Source: Chloroflexota bacterium
GTDB taxonomy: Bacteria; Chloroflexota; Anaerolineae; 4572-78; J111
Length of the DNA: 64,000 bases
Direction of reading: 5' to 3'
Assembly: GCA_016860845.1 (NCBI GenBank)
Contig: BOKF01000004.1
Coordinates: 248,001 to 312,000, forward strand
Part shown: one piece after another, positions 26,587-35,320 of the stretch
Numbering within the stretch: the stretch's first letter is position 1
Layout of the letters: the number at the start of each line of letters is the position of its first letter
Notes under the pieces: model-generated
The model's database searches: none
Told to the model about the DNA's origin: nothing
What the model saw: only the letters and a program-made list of their open reading frames with translations
Program-made: the position numbers and the translations under genes

Positions 26587-27141
26587 CTACGGTAAAAATC
26601 CATGAGGATTGCGTTGAACGGTACCCTGCCTGATTTCAAAATACATGTGGGGACCAGTGGAGTTGCCGCTGCTGCCCATCTCGCCAATCTGTTGGCCTTT
26701 GGTCACATCGTCTCCCACCCCAACGTAAAAGGTCTGCAAATGGGCATACAAAGTCTAGAAACCATTGCCGTGATCAATTACGATCGTATACCCGTAGCCG
26801 GTGTCATCCCAATTAGCCGAGACCACATAACCGGCGTCGGCGGCCAGCACCGGCGTCCCCAGCCGGTCAGCAATGTCAATCCCCGGGTGACCGCTCCAAA
26901 AATTTTGAAAAATTACGCCGCTCGCCCGCCAACCAAATGTCCCCGACCCGGCTGCGGCTCCTTCAGGGATCGAGCCGGTGTAAGCGATCATGGGGCGCGG
27001 TACGAAAGGCTTAACCCCGCCCGGTACCACCAGCCATTGCCCTGGTTTGATCTCTGGATTATCCACATCCAATTTGTTGAGGAGACTCTGGCTAGATGAG
27101 TGGAAGAACAAGATGGTTTGGTAATCTCCTTGAACAAGAAG
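26587..27141 (-). pseudogene. Broken LysM-M23 peptidase gene
   Basis: One frame of 185 codons lacks a proper start and carries TAG at 26755-26757. Before it are a LysM end (ILFFHSSSQSLLNKLDV, IKPGQWLVVPGG) and the M23 first half with the zinc-site HPGIDIA. After it come TLYAHLQTFYVGVGD and GPHMYFEI. The normal second half has Gln where the TAG lies and a GPHLHFE motif; here the second His is Tyr. Truncated N-terminus, nonsense codon and lost ligand together mean it is inactive. The intact gene would have cut peptidoglycan. Confidence 0.75.
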
Positions 27142-27191
27142 TTAGGCCGATGAAACGATGATGCTCCTTGACAAACCGATTAAGTTTTCTT

Positions 27192-28046
27192 CTAAATTTC
27201 CTCCACGAGTTCGCCAAACAAAATGATGCGGTAGGTGTCGATTAAATATGGATAGCAGGAGATGAGGGTCACAGTTGGCCCGGTCGTCGGCAGCATCACC
27301 TCAGTTTGTTCAGGTCGAATGATCCGTCGCTCGGTCAGGCGATAACGAAAAGACTCTTCCCCGGCATAGACGGTAATGACTTCGCCAACCGGCACGTCCG
27401 GCAGGTAGCGGAATATCTCGCCATAGACATCATTGTGAGCAGCCAGCACCATATTCCCGCGTTGGCCGGGGTTGGCTGTGCCGGGATGATGCCCTACCTT
27501 ATACTTAAGCGACTCCCAATCGGTACCCTCGCCAACGGGCGCATCAACGCCGATAGCAGGAATGAGAATCCGGGTGGGAGGTTGGGCGACCGGCTCGGGT
27601 AAAGAGACAGGGGGACTGGCGCTGCGGGGCTGGAGCCAGCGCTTCAGATGCTCCGGCGTCTCAAGCAGTTGATTTTGAGTCTCTATCCCGGTGGCAGAGG
27701 TCTGTTCAGCGCGCGCTTCTTTGCGCCAGCCGATGGGGGGTAGGGTTTTTGTCTCGGTAGAGTCAGCCGGTTGCGCAGCCCTCACCTGTTCGTCTACCAG
27801 GGTCACCCCATCCAGGGGCAGCTTTTGCCGCAGAGCCAGCCAGCCACGAGCGGAGATACTGGCAAAGAGGAGTAGGACAACGATCACCCCAAGCTCTGCC
27901 AGCAGCAACCATCTTTCCCACCACCTGCGTCTCGGCCGGATGACCGGTGGTTGAGTAAGGGTAGTCTGTTTCCCGCTGGCCCGGCGCAGCCGGATCAGGG
28001 CTTCTAACTCCTCGATACTTAATTGATCAACGGACTTGTGCCCCAT
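27192..28046 (-). CDS. Sortase (class D/E-like)
   Basis: About 284 residues: cytoplasmic N-terminus with a helical SVDQLSIEELEALIRLRR segment, one membrane helix (about 47-68), a Pro-rich stalk and a sortase domain (about 160-280). Catalytic residues are visible: His in LAAHND, Cys in LISCYPY and Arg in DTYRI. Sortases join surface proteins to the envelope by transpeptidation at LPxTG-like signals; no clear substrate is in the window. I prefer ATG 28046 (AGGGTG upstream) to GTG 28055. It is driven by a palindrome-array promoter. Confidence 0.88.
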   Translation of the reverse strand: MGHKSVDQLSIEELEALIRLRRASGKQTTLTQPPVIRPRRRWWERWLLLAELGVIVVLLLFASISARGWLALRQKLPLDGVTLVDEQVRAAQPADSTETKTLPPIGWRKEARAEQTSATGIETQNQLLETPEHLKRWLQPRSASPPVSLPEPVAQPPTRILIPAIGVDAPVGEGTDWESLKYKVGHHPGTANPGQRGNMVLAAHNDVYGEIFRYLPDVPVGEVITVYAGEESFRYRLTERRIIRPEQTEVMLPTTGPTVTLISCYPYLIDTYRIILFGELVEEI

Positions 28047-28113
28047 TAATATCACCCTAACTCACGTTTTTGTCCGATCTAAAAACGCATACACAAGCTT
28101 TAGAGTACTCCAA

Positions 28114-28178
28114 ATGATATGAGGATTTCCAGCCAGGTACAAGCGCCGTTTGGCGGGGGTAGAACCGGGCTGTTTGGC
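28114..28178 (-). promoter_or_regulatory. Palindrome-array promoter before the sortase
   Basis: Read leftward: GCCAAACAGC (28178-28169), 14 bp, GCCAAACGGC (28154-28145), GC, -35 TTGTAC, 17 bp, -10 TATCAT (28119-28114). Confidence 0.75.
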
Positions 28179-28261
28179 GGGGATGTGGTAGCAACATTTA
28201 AGGTAAACTAAAAAGTGAATTTGTTCCTGCTACTTAACCATGACGCATCGGGGGGAGTTGT

Positions 28262-28480
28262 GGACGAGTAAATCAGGAGAGTTTCATCAACATCAAAGGC
28301 GAAGCTCTTCGCTATCGGGTTGATCTGAAACTAAGCGATGTTTTCATCCTCTATTGAGTCGAGCCCACTTACGATGATAGCGTGGCCGATATATTTATTC
28401 TCAAAGAGGTTGCAGCGCTAATTCAAAAAAGGCAACTGCCAGGATTACTGCTATCACTGAGAGACCGGCAGCGCCTTTAG
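28262..28480 (+). pseudogene. Gene remnant, unrecognised
   Basis: A 72-codon stretch with protein-like sequence (INIKGEALRYRVDLKLSDV, then VADIFILKEVAALIQKRQ), no start codon and TGA at 28355-28357. No family is recognised. Its end overlaps the 3-prime end of the opposite gene at 28454 by 27 bp. Confidence 0.35.
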
Positions 28481-29680
28481 TTGGGTCCAAAGCTCCGCTC
28501 GTTCCAGGTGATATCGATTTTCAGGAATAAGACCAGCGTGGTAAGCCTCATCCAGCCTGGCGATGGCCAGGATGAGGGCCTTCTCTGGTTCAGCAGCCTC
28601 AAATCCCAGTGCCGAGGGTGAGGTTAAAATCGGGGTTGGACCCGTTGTCTGCCGGCGCCTCAACCAGACAAGACCACCCCCAACTAGCACCAAGCCCAGT
28701 CCGACCAGTGCTGTCGGCAGAAACGGCCAGTCAGCTACTGGCGGCGTAGAAACTGCCGGCATCGCCCTGGGAGGCAGATTTACCGAGGGCTGCCCCCTCA
28801 ATTCAAATGCTAGCGATTGACCGGCGGCCAGGCCGTCCGCCGAAAAAATGTCCATCAGCCGGCCATCCGGCAGCGTACGGCTCTTCTCCATCGTTAAGGC
28901 GTGGCTGGACAGGGAGACTCCGTTTTGCGGTACAATAACACTCAAACGATCCACAGGATAAGCAAAAGTTCGCTCCAGACGCATCCCGTCTCGATAGGGT
29001 AAAGTGTAGCGGACCGTCACCTGGCGTGTACCCCGGCCAGGAGGTACTCCCATCCAGGCGGCAAAGCCGTCTGCCGTGGAAGTGAACTTCTCATCAATAC
29101 TGTCACTTTCAAAGGAAACACCGTTCGCGCCTTCGGGCAGCGTAAAGCGCAGGCTGGCCGTCTGTCCATCGTCCAGGGTGACAGCCCCCTCCACGGTCCG
29201 ATCGCCCTCATTAGATACGATGTAAACCTCCAGGAGTTGCAGTTGGCCCGGTTTAAGAAAGTCGATAACGGTATGCACCTGCGCAATCCGGAGGGCACTG
29301 GTATCGGTGGTGGTATCGTAAATGGTAATGGGTAGTTCCAGCCGAGTCTGATCGGCAGCGGGAGCAATGGTTTTTGGGCTAAAGTAGATGGTTTGACCCA
29401 CAACTACCATAACCTCAAAGCTATGCGCTTCGGTTACTGCCACGTTTTCAAAACGAAAAGTACCACCCGGGCCGGTGACGCTCTCGACCAAGTCGGCCAC
29501 CTGCTGACCATCGTAGCTGTGGAGCATCAGCGGCAGGCCCGCTTCGGCCGGTTGGCCGGAGTTAGCATTCACCAACTTTCCCTCCACTGTAATGACCCTG
29601 GCTGCAGGCGTTTGGGCCAGGACGACCGAGTTTAACAGGAACGTTCCCAAGATGCAGGCAATGATAACTACTCTTTTCAT
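28454..29680 (-). CDS. Exported membrane-anchored protein of the ccm operon
   Basis: A 408-residue protein: signal peptide (about 1-22), a carboxypeptidase-regulatory-like beta domain (about 28-130: GKLVNANSGQPAEAGLPLML), further beta-rich repeats to about 310, one membrane helix (about 325-347) and a cytoplasmic tail with a CcmI/SHOCT-like helical end (ILAIARLDEAYHAGLIPENRYHLERAELWTQLKAL). No named family is recognised. It is the last gene of the leftward cytochrome c maturation operon, 11 bp after 29692, so a role in haem protein assembly is inferred from context only. Confidence 0.8.
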   Translation of the reverse strand: MKRVVIIACILGTFLLNSVVLAQTPAARVITVEGKLVNANSGQPAEAGLPLMLHSYDGQQVADLVESVTGPGGTFRFENVAVTEAHSFEVMVVVGQTIYFSPKTIAPAADQTRLELPITIYDTTTDTSALRIAQVHTVIDFLKPGQLQLLEVYIVSNEGDRTVEGAVTLDDGQTASLRFTLPEGANGVSFESDSIDEKFTSTADGFAAWMGVPPGRGTRQVTVRYTLPYRDGMRLERTFAYPVDRLSVIVPQNGVSLSSHALTMEKSRTLPDGRLMDIFSADGLAAGQSLAFELRGQPSVNLPPRAMPAVSTPPVADWPFLPTALVGLGLVLVGGGLVWLRRRQTTGPTPILTSPSALGFEAAEPEKALILAIARLDEAYHAGLIPENRYHLERAELWTQLKALPVSQ

Positions 29681-29691
29681 CTCAACTCACC

Positions 29692-30231
29692 TCAACCTTG
29701 TTGAAAATAACGGATCAGTTCGGCCAGGCCCTGCTCGGCCTGTTCTGCGGTAATGGCCAGCCAGACCACCTCTCGATCAAGCTGGAAGTAGTAGTGGACC
29801 TGACTCATTCCGGTCAAAATGTAGATAGTTACTCCCTCTACCTTACTTTGACCCTCAGGGCTAAAGGGAGAATTTCTCTCGGCGATACGCTCGGCCATGG
29901 CTGCGACCTGGCGGCCCGCCAGAAAGGAGGTCCAGGCGCTCGATACCCAGACCGTAGCAGCGCCGTCGCCATAATATGCCACAGCTCCGTCCACCAGGGG
30001 GAAGTTCTGGCCGTGCAGGCGCTGGATCTCAGTTAAGGCTGGCCGGCCGGACAACTGCTCGACCAGGGGCAGCCCGGCCAGGCGTGCCGGCAGGCTAATG
30101 CTACCCCGGCCGATAACCAGCCGGTCTACTCCGAGCCAGATTAGCCCGACCAGCAGGATGACCAGCCCCAGCCCGATCAGAACCAGAGGACCAGGTCGAG
30201 GCGAGAAATTATGCTTAAATAGGTTCCCCAT
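29692..30231 (-). CDS. Membrane-anchored hypothetical protein of the ccm operon
   Basis: A 179-residue protein with a cytoplasmic start (MGNLFKHNFSPRPG), one membrane helix (about 15-35) and an outside alpha/beta domain of about 140 residues (IQRLHGQNFPLVDGAVAYYGDG, then YILTGMSQVHYYFQLDREVVW). It has the feel of a small solute or redox partner domain but no family is recognised. It lies 14 bp after the zinc-ribbon gene and 11 bp before 28454, in one operon. Confidence 0.75.
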   Translation of the reverse strand: MGNLFKHNFSPRPGPLVLIGLGLVILLVGLIWLGVDRLVIGRGSISLPARLAGLPLVEQLSGRPALTEIQRLHGQNFPLVDGAVAYYGDGAATVWVSSAWTSFLAGRQVAAMAERIAERNSPFSPEGQSKVEGVTIYILTGMSQVHYYFQLDREVVWLAITAEQAEQGLAELIRYFQQG

Positions 30232-30245
30232 AGCCCCTTCCCTGC

Positions 30246-30815
30246 TCAGCCAGATACAGCCAGACCTAACTCAAGGCCGCAACCGGCACAAAAACGATCC
30301 ATTGCCTGGATGGATGTGCCACACTCTGGGCAGGCCGGGTTGAGTCGCGTGCCGCAGCCAGTGCAGTAGAGATCGCCGGGCTGGGCCGGCCGGCCGCAGC
30401 TAACGCAGGCTGGGCCAGGTTGGGCTGATGGGAGACCTCCTTTGACCTGCTGGTCACGGTGTAACCCCCGGCGAACGGCTAAAATTTGGGCTTCAATTTG
30501 TTCGTCCAGGTTGGCCTCGGCCGCAATTTCCAGGGTATTTAGTTGCGTCATCACCGCTGCCGCCTCGGCCAAGAGGCTTTGTCGCAGCAAGCCATAGTCC
30601 GCTTCAGTGATTTTGCCGACTTCATAGTCAAAATCCAGGTCGCGCAGAGCCGTCAGGATGGCCTCCCGCTGTTCGACCGGGGTCGGACCCGACCCGGCTG
30701 CCGCGCCGGCTAATACCAGTCTACCTTCGCCCTGCCGCCCCCACCACGGTTGAGTCAGGTAGGCCACCAGACCCGCGGCGACGCCCACACCCATCATAAT
30801 TGCCAGCCACTCCAT
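30246..30815 (-). CDS. CcmI-like membrane protein with double zinc ribbon
   Basis: A 189-residue protein. N-terminal helix (about 4-22), a helical segment like the CcmI N-terminal region (REAILTALRDLDFDYEVGKITEADYGLLRQ, about 50-85) and a C-terminal pair of zinc ribbons (CVSCGRPAQPGDLYCTGCG, CPECG...RFCAGCG). CcmI helps deliver apocytochrome c to the haem ligase. The zinc-ribbon tail is a variation on that. It lies between ccmH and 29692 in the operon, 18 bp from ccmH. Confidence 0.82.
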   Translation of the reverse strand: MEWLAIMMGVGVAAGLVAYLTQPWWGRQGEGRLVLAGAAAGSGPTPVEQREAILTALRDLDFDYEVGKITEADYGLLRQSLLAEAAAVMTQLNTLEIAAEANLDEQIEAQILAVRRGLHRDQQVKGGLPSAQPGPACVSCGRPAQPGDLYCTGCGTRLNPACPECGTSIQAMDRFCAGCGLELGLAVSG

Positions 30816-30833
30816 TTTATCGAATCCTTTCTC

Positions 30834-31325
30834 TCAAAACCGAGCTTCAACTTCCTGTTCAATGCGAGCCAACAGGTCCGGGGTCAGGTTAAGTGAACCA
30901 GTCGCTCCGGCTGATGCCACAGGCTGCTCCCGCCCAAGACGGCGTTTCTGCCAACGGCGTAATAACAGCCATAAGAAGACTGCGCCGCCGGCCAAGCCTA
31001 TGATTGGCAAAATCCAGACCAGGACAGTAAAGCCTCGCACCGGTGGCTGGGCCAACACCTGGGGCCCGAATTTGGCTTCAAAGTAAGTCAGCACCTCAGT
31101 TTCGGTCCAGCCATCGCTCAACTGTTGGCGGATCATCGCCCGCCAATCCTTGCAAGCCTGGGTCGGGCAGACATCCAGCGGCGTGTTCTCACAGACCGGG
31201 CAGTACAACTTTTTGGCCACCGCGTTGACTTCGTCGTCGCTGATCGGCTGCTGGGCGTAAGCGACGCCCCCCAGCAGTAGTAACATCATCAGGGCAAATA
31301 AAAGCCCCGGAAATAAACGGTTCAT
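30834..31325 (-). CDS. ccmH: Cytochrome c maturation protein CcmH
   Basis: A 163-residue exported membrane protein. Signal peptide about 1-24, the family redox motif as YCPVC (normally LRCxxC), then DWRAMIRQQLSDGWTETEVLTYFEAKFGPQVL and a C-terminal helix (about 103-126). An extra Cys pair (DVCPTQAC) follows the motif. CcmH reduces the CxxCH thiols of apocytochrome c before haem attachment. It lies 13 bp after ccmF. Confidence 0.92.
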   Translation of the reverse strand: MNRLFPGLLFALMMLLLLGGVAYAQQPISDDEVNAVAKKLYCPVCENTPLDVCPTQACKDWRAMIRQQLSDGWTETEVLTYFEAKFGPQVLAQPPVRGFTVLVWILPIIGLAGGAVFLWLLLRRWQKRRLGREQPVASAGATGSLNLTPDLLARIEQEVEARF

Positions 31326-31338
31326 TGATCTCTCCTCT

Positions 31339-33396
31339 CTACTTGGCTGGCACGCCCAGCACCGGCTGCCGGGTCGTTGTCCAGGAGGCGGCAGCCTGCC
31401 GCTCCGGCCAGGCAGCGAACAGGGTGCCGATAATCAAGGCCAGCCCGCCCAGCCAGACCCAGTTAACCAGCGGGTTGAGGTAAATCTTAAAGGTCGCCCC
31501 GCTGGAACTGACTTCCTCCCACCCCACCAGCAGGACATACACGTCCTCCCCCGGCCGGCTGAGCACCGCCGGGATGCTGAGCGGCTGCTGGGTGCTGAGG
31601 AAAAAATCTTTGTGCGGAGTGAGTACTGTCACCAACTGGCCATCCTGGTACAGGCTAACCCGGGCCTCGGTGACCTGCCGGTCGCCCCCTTCCAGGGCAT
31701 ACTGTCGCAGTGACTCATAGGTAAGGGTGTACCCGCCCAGGTGAATGCTCTCGCCCGGGGCCAGCATCCCCTGGGTCTCCTGCTGGAAAAAGTTGGTCCC
31801 GACCACACCCAGGGCCATCATCACCACCCCGAGGTGGACGACATAGCCGCCATAGCGCCGCCGGTTGCGGCCCAGCAGCCGCAGCAGGGCTAACAGCGGC
31901 GATTCGCCGTGGTTCATCCGCGCCCGAACACCTTTGCCGAATTCCCACAACGTGGCCAGGCCGACAAAGGCGACCAGCCAGTAGCCGAACAAAGCCATCG
32001 GCTGGGTGACACCAAACACGAGAAGCCCTGTTGTTATACTAGCAGCTAGGGCAAAAGGCAGCCATAAGGCCCGGCCTAACCGGGCCGCCGACTGCTTGCG
32101 CCAGGCAAAGAGGGGCGCGACGCCCATCGTCAGCACCAGGACGGCAAAGAGGGGGCCGTTGACCCGGTTGTAAAAGGGCGGGCCGACGGTAATCTTTTCA
32201 CCCACCACCAACTCACTCAGCATCGGGAAGATGGTGCCCCAGAAGGTGGCAAAGGCAATCCCCAGGAAAAGTAAGTTTTGCAGCAGAAAGATCGACTCAC
32301 GCGAGAGCAGGGCATCTAACTCGTGCTCGCTTTTGAGCGTCTTCAGCCGGGTCAGCAGGAGATACAGCGACGCCAGGAAGGTGATGCTGATGAAGACAAA
32401 GAAAGCCGGGCCGATGGCCGACTCGGCGAAGGAGTGGACCGAGGAGATGACTCCACTGCGGGTGATAAAAGTGCCAAACAGCATCAGGCTGTAGGTCAGG
32501 ATGATCAGGATCATATTCCAGACCTTGAGCATCCCCCGCTTCTCCTGGATCATCACCGAGTGCAGAAAGGCCGTGCCGGTCAGCCAGGGCATAAAGCTGG
32601 CGTTTTCCACCGGGTCCCAGCCCCAGTAGCCGCCCCAACCCAATACATCATAGGCCCAGCGCCCGCCCAGGATCAGCCCGATGGAGAGGAACAGCCAGGC
32701 GACCAGCGTCCAGCGGCGGGTGGTGCGGATCCAGGTTGTATCATCGGCGTGACCGGTGATGAGCGCGGCCATGGCAAAGGCATAAGGGATAACGAAACCG
32801 ACAAAACCGAGGTACAGCGTTGGCGGGTGGCCGACCATACCCGGATGCCGCAGCAGGGGATTAAGCCCCTGCCCATCGCGAGGTACGGCGGGCCAGCCTC
32901 CGGCCGGCTGCCAGACCGACTGGACCAAATCTTCGCCGACAAACCACAGCCGTGCAAAGGGATTGGCGATGAACAACGACAGGAACTGGAAAAAGAGCAG
33001 CGTCCCCACCGTGACTACGATGACCCAAGGCATCAGCAGGCGGTCCGTATCCCATTTGCGGATCATAACCGCGGCGGCAAAAGCTGCCATCAGCCAGGTC
33101 CAGAACAGAATCGAGCCTTCCTGCCCGCCCCAGAGAGCCGTGAATTTGAGCAGCGTGGGCATCGAGATCGCCGAGGTCTGATAGACGTAGTTGACCTGAA
33201 AATCGCCACTGACCAAACCGTAGACAACCGCCGCCGCGGAAGCGGTCAACAGGCCAAAGGCGGCGATGGTGGCTCGCCGGGCGCTGGCCAGCCACGGGCC
33301 GGCCAAATCGTTGCGCCCCCACAGGGCGGCGAAAAGAGCATATACCGAGGATAGAACGGACAGGATTAGAGTGATAAAGCCAAAATCGTTGATCAT
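31339..33396 (-). CDS. ccmF: Haem lyase subunit CcmF
   Basis: A 685-residue protein with about 15 membrane helices. The haem-handling WWD motif is present (GYWGWDPVENASFMPWL), with His residues in MVGHPPTLYLG and TAFLHSVM, and a C-terminal extracytoplasmic beta domain (about 545-650). CcmF attaches haem to apocytochromes in System I. The ABC exporter and haem-chaperone genes ccmABCDE are not in the window. It is 87 bp after the TlpA-like gene in a leftward operon. Confidence 0.95.
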   Translation of the reverse strand: MINDFGFITLILSVLSSVYALFAALWGRNDLAGPWLASARRATIAAFGLLTASAAAVVYGLVSGDFQVNYVYQTSAISMPTLLKFTALWGGQEGSILFWTWLMAAFAAAVMIRKWDTDRLLMPWVIVVTVGTLLFFQFLSLFIANPFARLWFVGEDLVQSVWQPAGGWPAVPRDGQGLNPLLRHPGMVGHPPTLYLGFVGFVIPYAFAMAALITGHADDTTWIRTTRRWTLVAWLFLSIGLILGGRWAYDVLGWGGYWGWDPVENASFMPWLTGTAFLHSVMIQEKRGMLKVWNMILIILTYSLMLFGTFITRSGVISSVHSFAESAIGPAFFVFISITFLASLYLLLTRLKTLKSEHELDALLSRESIFLLQNLLFLGIAFATFWGTIFPMLSELVVGEKITVGPPFYNRVNGPLFAVLVLTMGVAPLFAWRKQSAARLGRALWLPFALAASITTGLLVFGVTQPMALFGYWLVAFVGLATLWEFGKGVRARMNHGESPLLALLRLLGRNRRRYGGYVVHLGVVMMALGVVGTNFFQQETQGMLAPGESIHLGGYTLTYESLRQYALEGGDRQVTEARVSLYQDGQLVTVLTPHKDFFLSTQQPLSIPAVLSRPGEDVYVLLVGWEEVSSSGATFKIYLNPLVNWVWLGGLALIIGTLFAAWPERQAAASWTTTRQPVLGVPAK

Positions 33397-33483
33397 TGCA
33401 CTAAACTCCCAGGAGCAGGCTCATTGGCCAGACTGACTCTAAATGCCGGGGGACTTTGTCGCGCGTTAACTTTTTGGGTGTGA

Positions 33484-34050
33484 TCATTCGCCCAGCAGTT
33501 CATTGATTTTTTCCTCCAGGGCCGGCGGGGAGAGTGGGCCGATGTGGACTCCGCGCAATTGGCCGGCCTGATCCACATAAAACGTTTCCGGCACCCCCTT
33601 GATCTGGTAGGCTCTAGCAATTTTTTGAGCGGCATCCGGCCCGTTGGGATAGGTAATGTCAAACTCATCGATATAAGCCAGGGCATTCGGCTCGGCATCC
33701 ACGTAGTCAACCCCAATAAAGACGACGCCTTTGTCTTTATACTTGCGCCAGGTAGCTTCCAGGTAAGCCGCTTCTTGCCGGCAGGGGACACACCAACTGG
33801 CCCAGAAGTTGATAACGACCACCTGTCCCCGCAGCTCGCTGAGGGTAATCGTCTCCCCCCCAAACGTGGTCAGGCTAAAATCCGGGGCCATCCCCTTCTC
33901 GACCGGGCCGCCAGCCCTGGCCCGCAGTCCCCAGCCGAGTAAGGCCAGTAAGGCCACCACCAGGCCCACAGCCAAGATGCGGCCATAACCCGGTCGTACG
34001 GGAACTACTTCTGGTATTGTTTCATTTTCAAGGGGAAAAGAATGCTCCAT
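33484..34050 (-). CDS. TlpA/ResA/CcmG-type thioredoxin
   Basis: A 188-residue membrane-anchored thiol-disulfide protein. N-terminal helix (about 24-45), then a thioredoxin fold with active site WCVPC (NFWASWCVPCRQEA) and cis-Pro in IKGVPETFYVD. It keeps apocytochrome Cys reduced for CcmF-CcmH. It is the first gene of the leftward ccm operon, directly after a palindrome-array promoter. Confidence 0.93.
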   Translation of the reverse strand: MEHSFPLENETIPEVVPVRPGYGRILAVGLVVALLALLGWGLRARAGGPVEKGMAPDFSLTTFGGETITLSELRGQVVVINFWASWCVPCRQEAAYLEATWRKYKDKGVVFIGVDYVDAEPNALAYIDEFDITYPNGPDAAQKIARAYQIKGVPETFYVDQAGQLRGVHIGPLSPPALEEKINELLGE

Positions 34051-34094
34051 GGATCGGCACCTCGCTTGGAAATCTCATAAAAAAAGACAATCGT

Positions 34095-34159
34095 AGTGTA
34101 GCCGAGGTGAAGCCGGCGTAACAGCGCCACATGGCGCGCCCCCATACCCGCCAAATGGC
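34095..34159 (-). promoter_or_regulatory. Palindrome-array promoter of the ccm operon
   Basis: Read leftward: GCCATTTGGC (34159-34150), 14 bp, GCCATGTGGC (34135-34126), GC, -35 TGTTAC, 17 bp, -10 TACACT (34100-34095). The interval 34160-34479 to its right shows nothing else supported. Confidence 0.75.
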
Positions 34160-34479
34160 GGGGGTGGAGCCGGTCTTAAATATATGCTTTTGGTTAGAGC
34201 TGGGCCGAGGTATAACGAAGGTATATCTCGATTTCTGGGCGGCTCTGTCGGATGAAAATCATGACTCCAATAAACTCAATCTTTCAATAGCTGATCACCA
34301 CGTTACGCTGACAGCTTTCTCTCGGGTTTGGCCTGTTTTCCCTGTTGTATGAACTCACCCTGACTCGCTAGGTTCATAACAACCGTGTCGAAGCCTAACA
34401 CTTTGAGGTGGAAGTGCTGTTTTTTAGGGCAGTCGGTCCCCTGCTGGCTTTTTGGGCGCTGACCAAGATCTGTCGGCCT

Positions 34480-35201
34480 AGAACCAGGTCCACGGCGACC
34501 TCTTTACTAAGGAACAGCGGATCGTCGCCATTATGCGAAACTGGGAAGCTGAAGTCCCCGATCGCCAGGCCCATGGCAATGAAGGGAGATCCGGTCAAGG
34601 CGCTAACCATTTTTACTGGGGCCTGTGCGGCTTGTCACGATGAAAACGGGCAAGGCAACGAGCGTGCCCTTGCGCTCAGTGACCCGATTAGACTGGTCCA
34701 ATTTGACGACGCGTGGTACGTTGAAACTATTTCCGCGGGCGGGCCGGCGAAGGCTTGCCCACTTGGGGCACCTAACTATCACCCGTTCCGATCCGTGACC
34801 TGGTCAGCCTGTTGCCCGCCTGGGAACGCGGAGAGACGGTAAATCTTCCTGGCTCGGAGACTGAAGTGGCTAAAGCCCTTAATCTTCTCTCGCATGGAGA
34901 TTTACATGCCGCCGAGCATGCCCTGCAAAAAGCGGCCGGCAATGCAACAGGAGAAATGTTGGCGGGGATTAATCAGGTCCTGCCCGCCCTCGAGGCCGGG
35001 GATCAGGTTGCCGTCACAGCAGCCCTTCAGCAAGTCACGGACCGCTTAAGGGTGAAAGGCGAGGAGCACATGGAGAGCGGCAAAGATGAACAGCTAAAGG
35101 AAGGGGGCAAGCATACGCAGAGCAAGGGTGATAAACACATGATTGAACATGCGCCGGAGGAAGGGAACGAGCCCATGGCCGGCGACTATGATGGACTCTG
35201 A
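34480..35201 (+). pseudogene. Broken c-type cytochrome gene
   Basis: Fragments of one cytochrome c gene lie in different frames. First DLFTKEQRIVAIMRNWE, then GDPVKALTIFTGACAACHDENGQG with an intact haem-binding CAACH, then, after another frame change, LPTWGT, an in-frame TAA, LSPVPIRDLVSLLPAWERGE and a helical C-terminus (LNLLSHGDLHAAEHALQKA) with a charged tail. At least two frameshifts and one nonsense codon disrupt it. The last part remains an open frame from 34812 and might still be translated, but it lacks the haem site. Confidence 0.7.
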
Positions 35202-35320
35202 TTCACTCGAAAATAACTATTCTGTGCCTGTGAAGCGTGCTGTTTAAGTTGTTGAAATACCCTAATATCCCACGACTACGTTCGTAATGGGTAATAAGCC
35301 ATAAGCTTCTGCAGGCAGAA

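Noticed and set aside
26755..26757. TAG in the M23 gene read as pyrrolysine
   Set aside because: The gene has other damage, and a normal Gln is expected there.
28355..28357. TGA in the 28262 remnant as a selenocysteine codon
   Set aside because: The protein is unrecognised and lacks a start, and the codon is not at a redox motif, so decay is simpler.
32323..33354. 343-codon frame opposite ccmF
   Set aside because: Its composition (runs of Gln, Gly, Asp, Arg) is the mirror of membrane codons. ccmF is unmistakable on the other strand.
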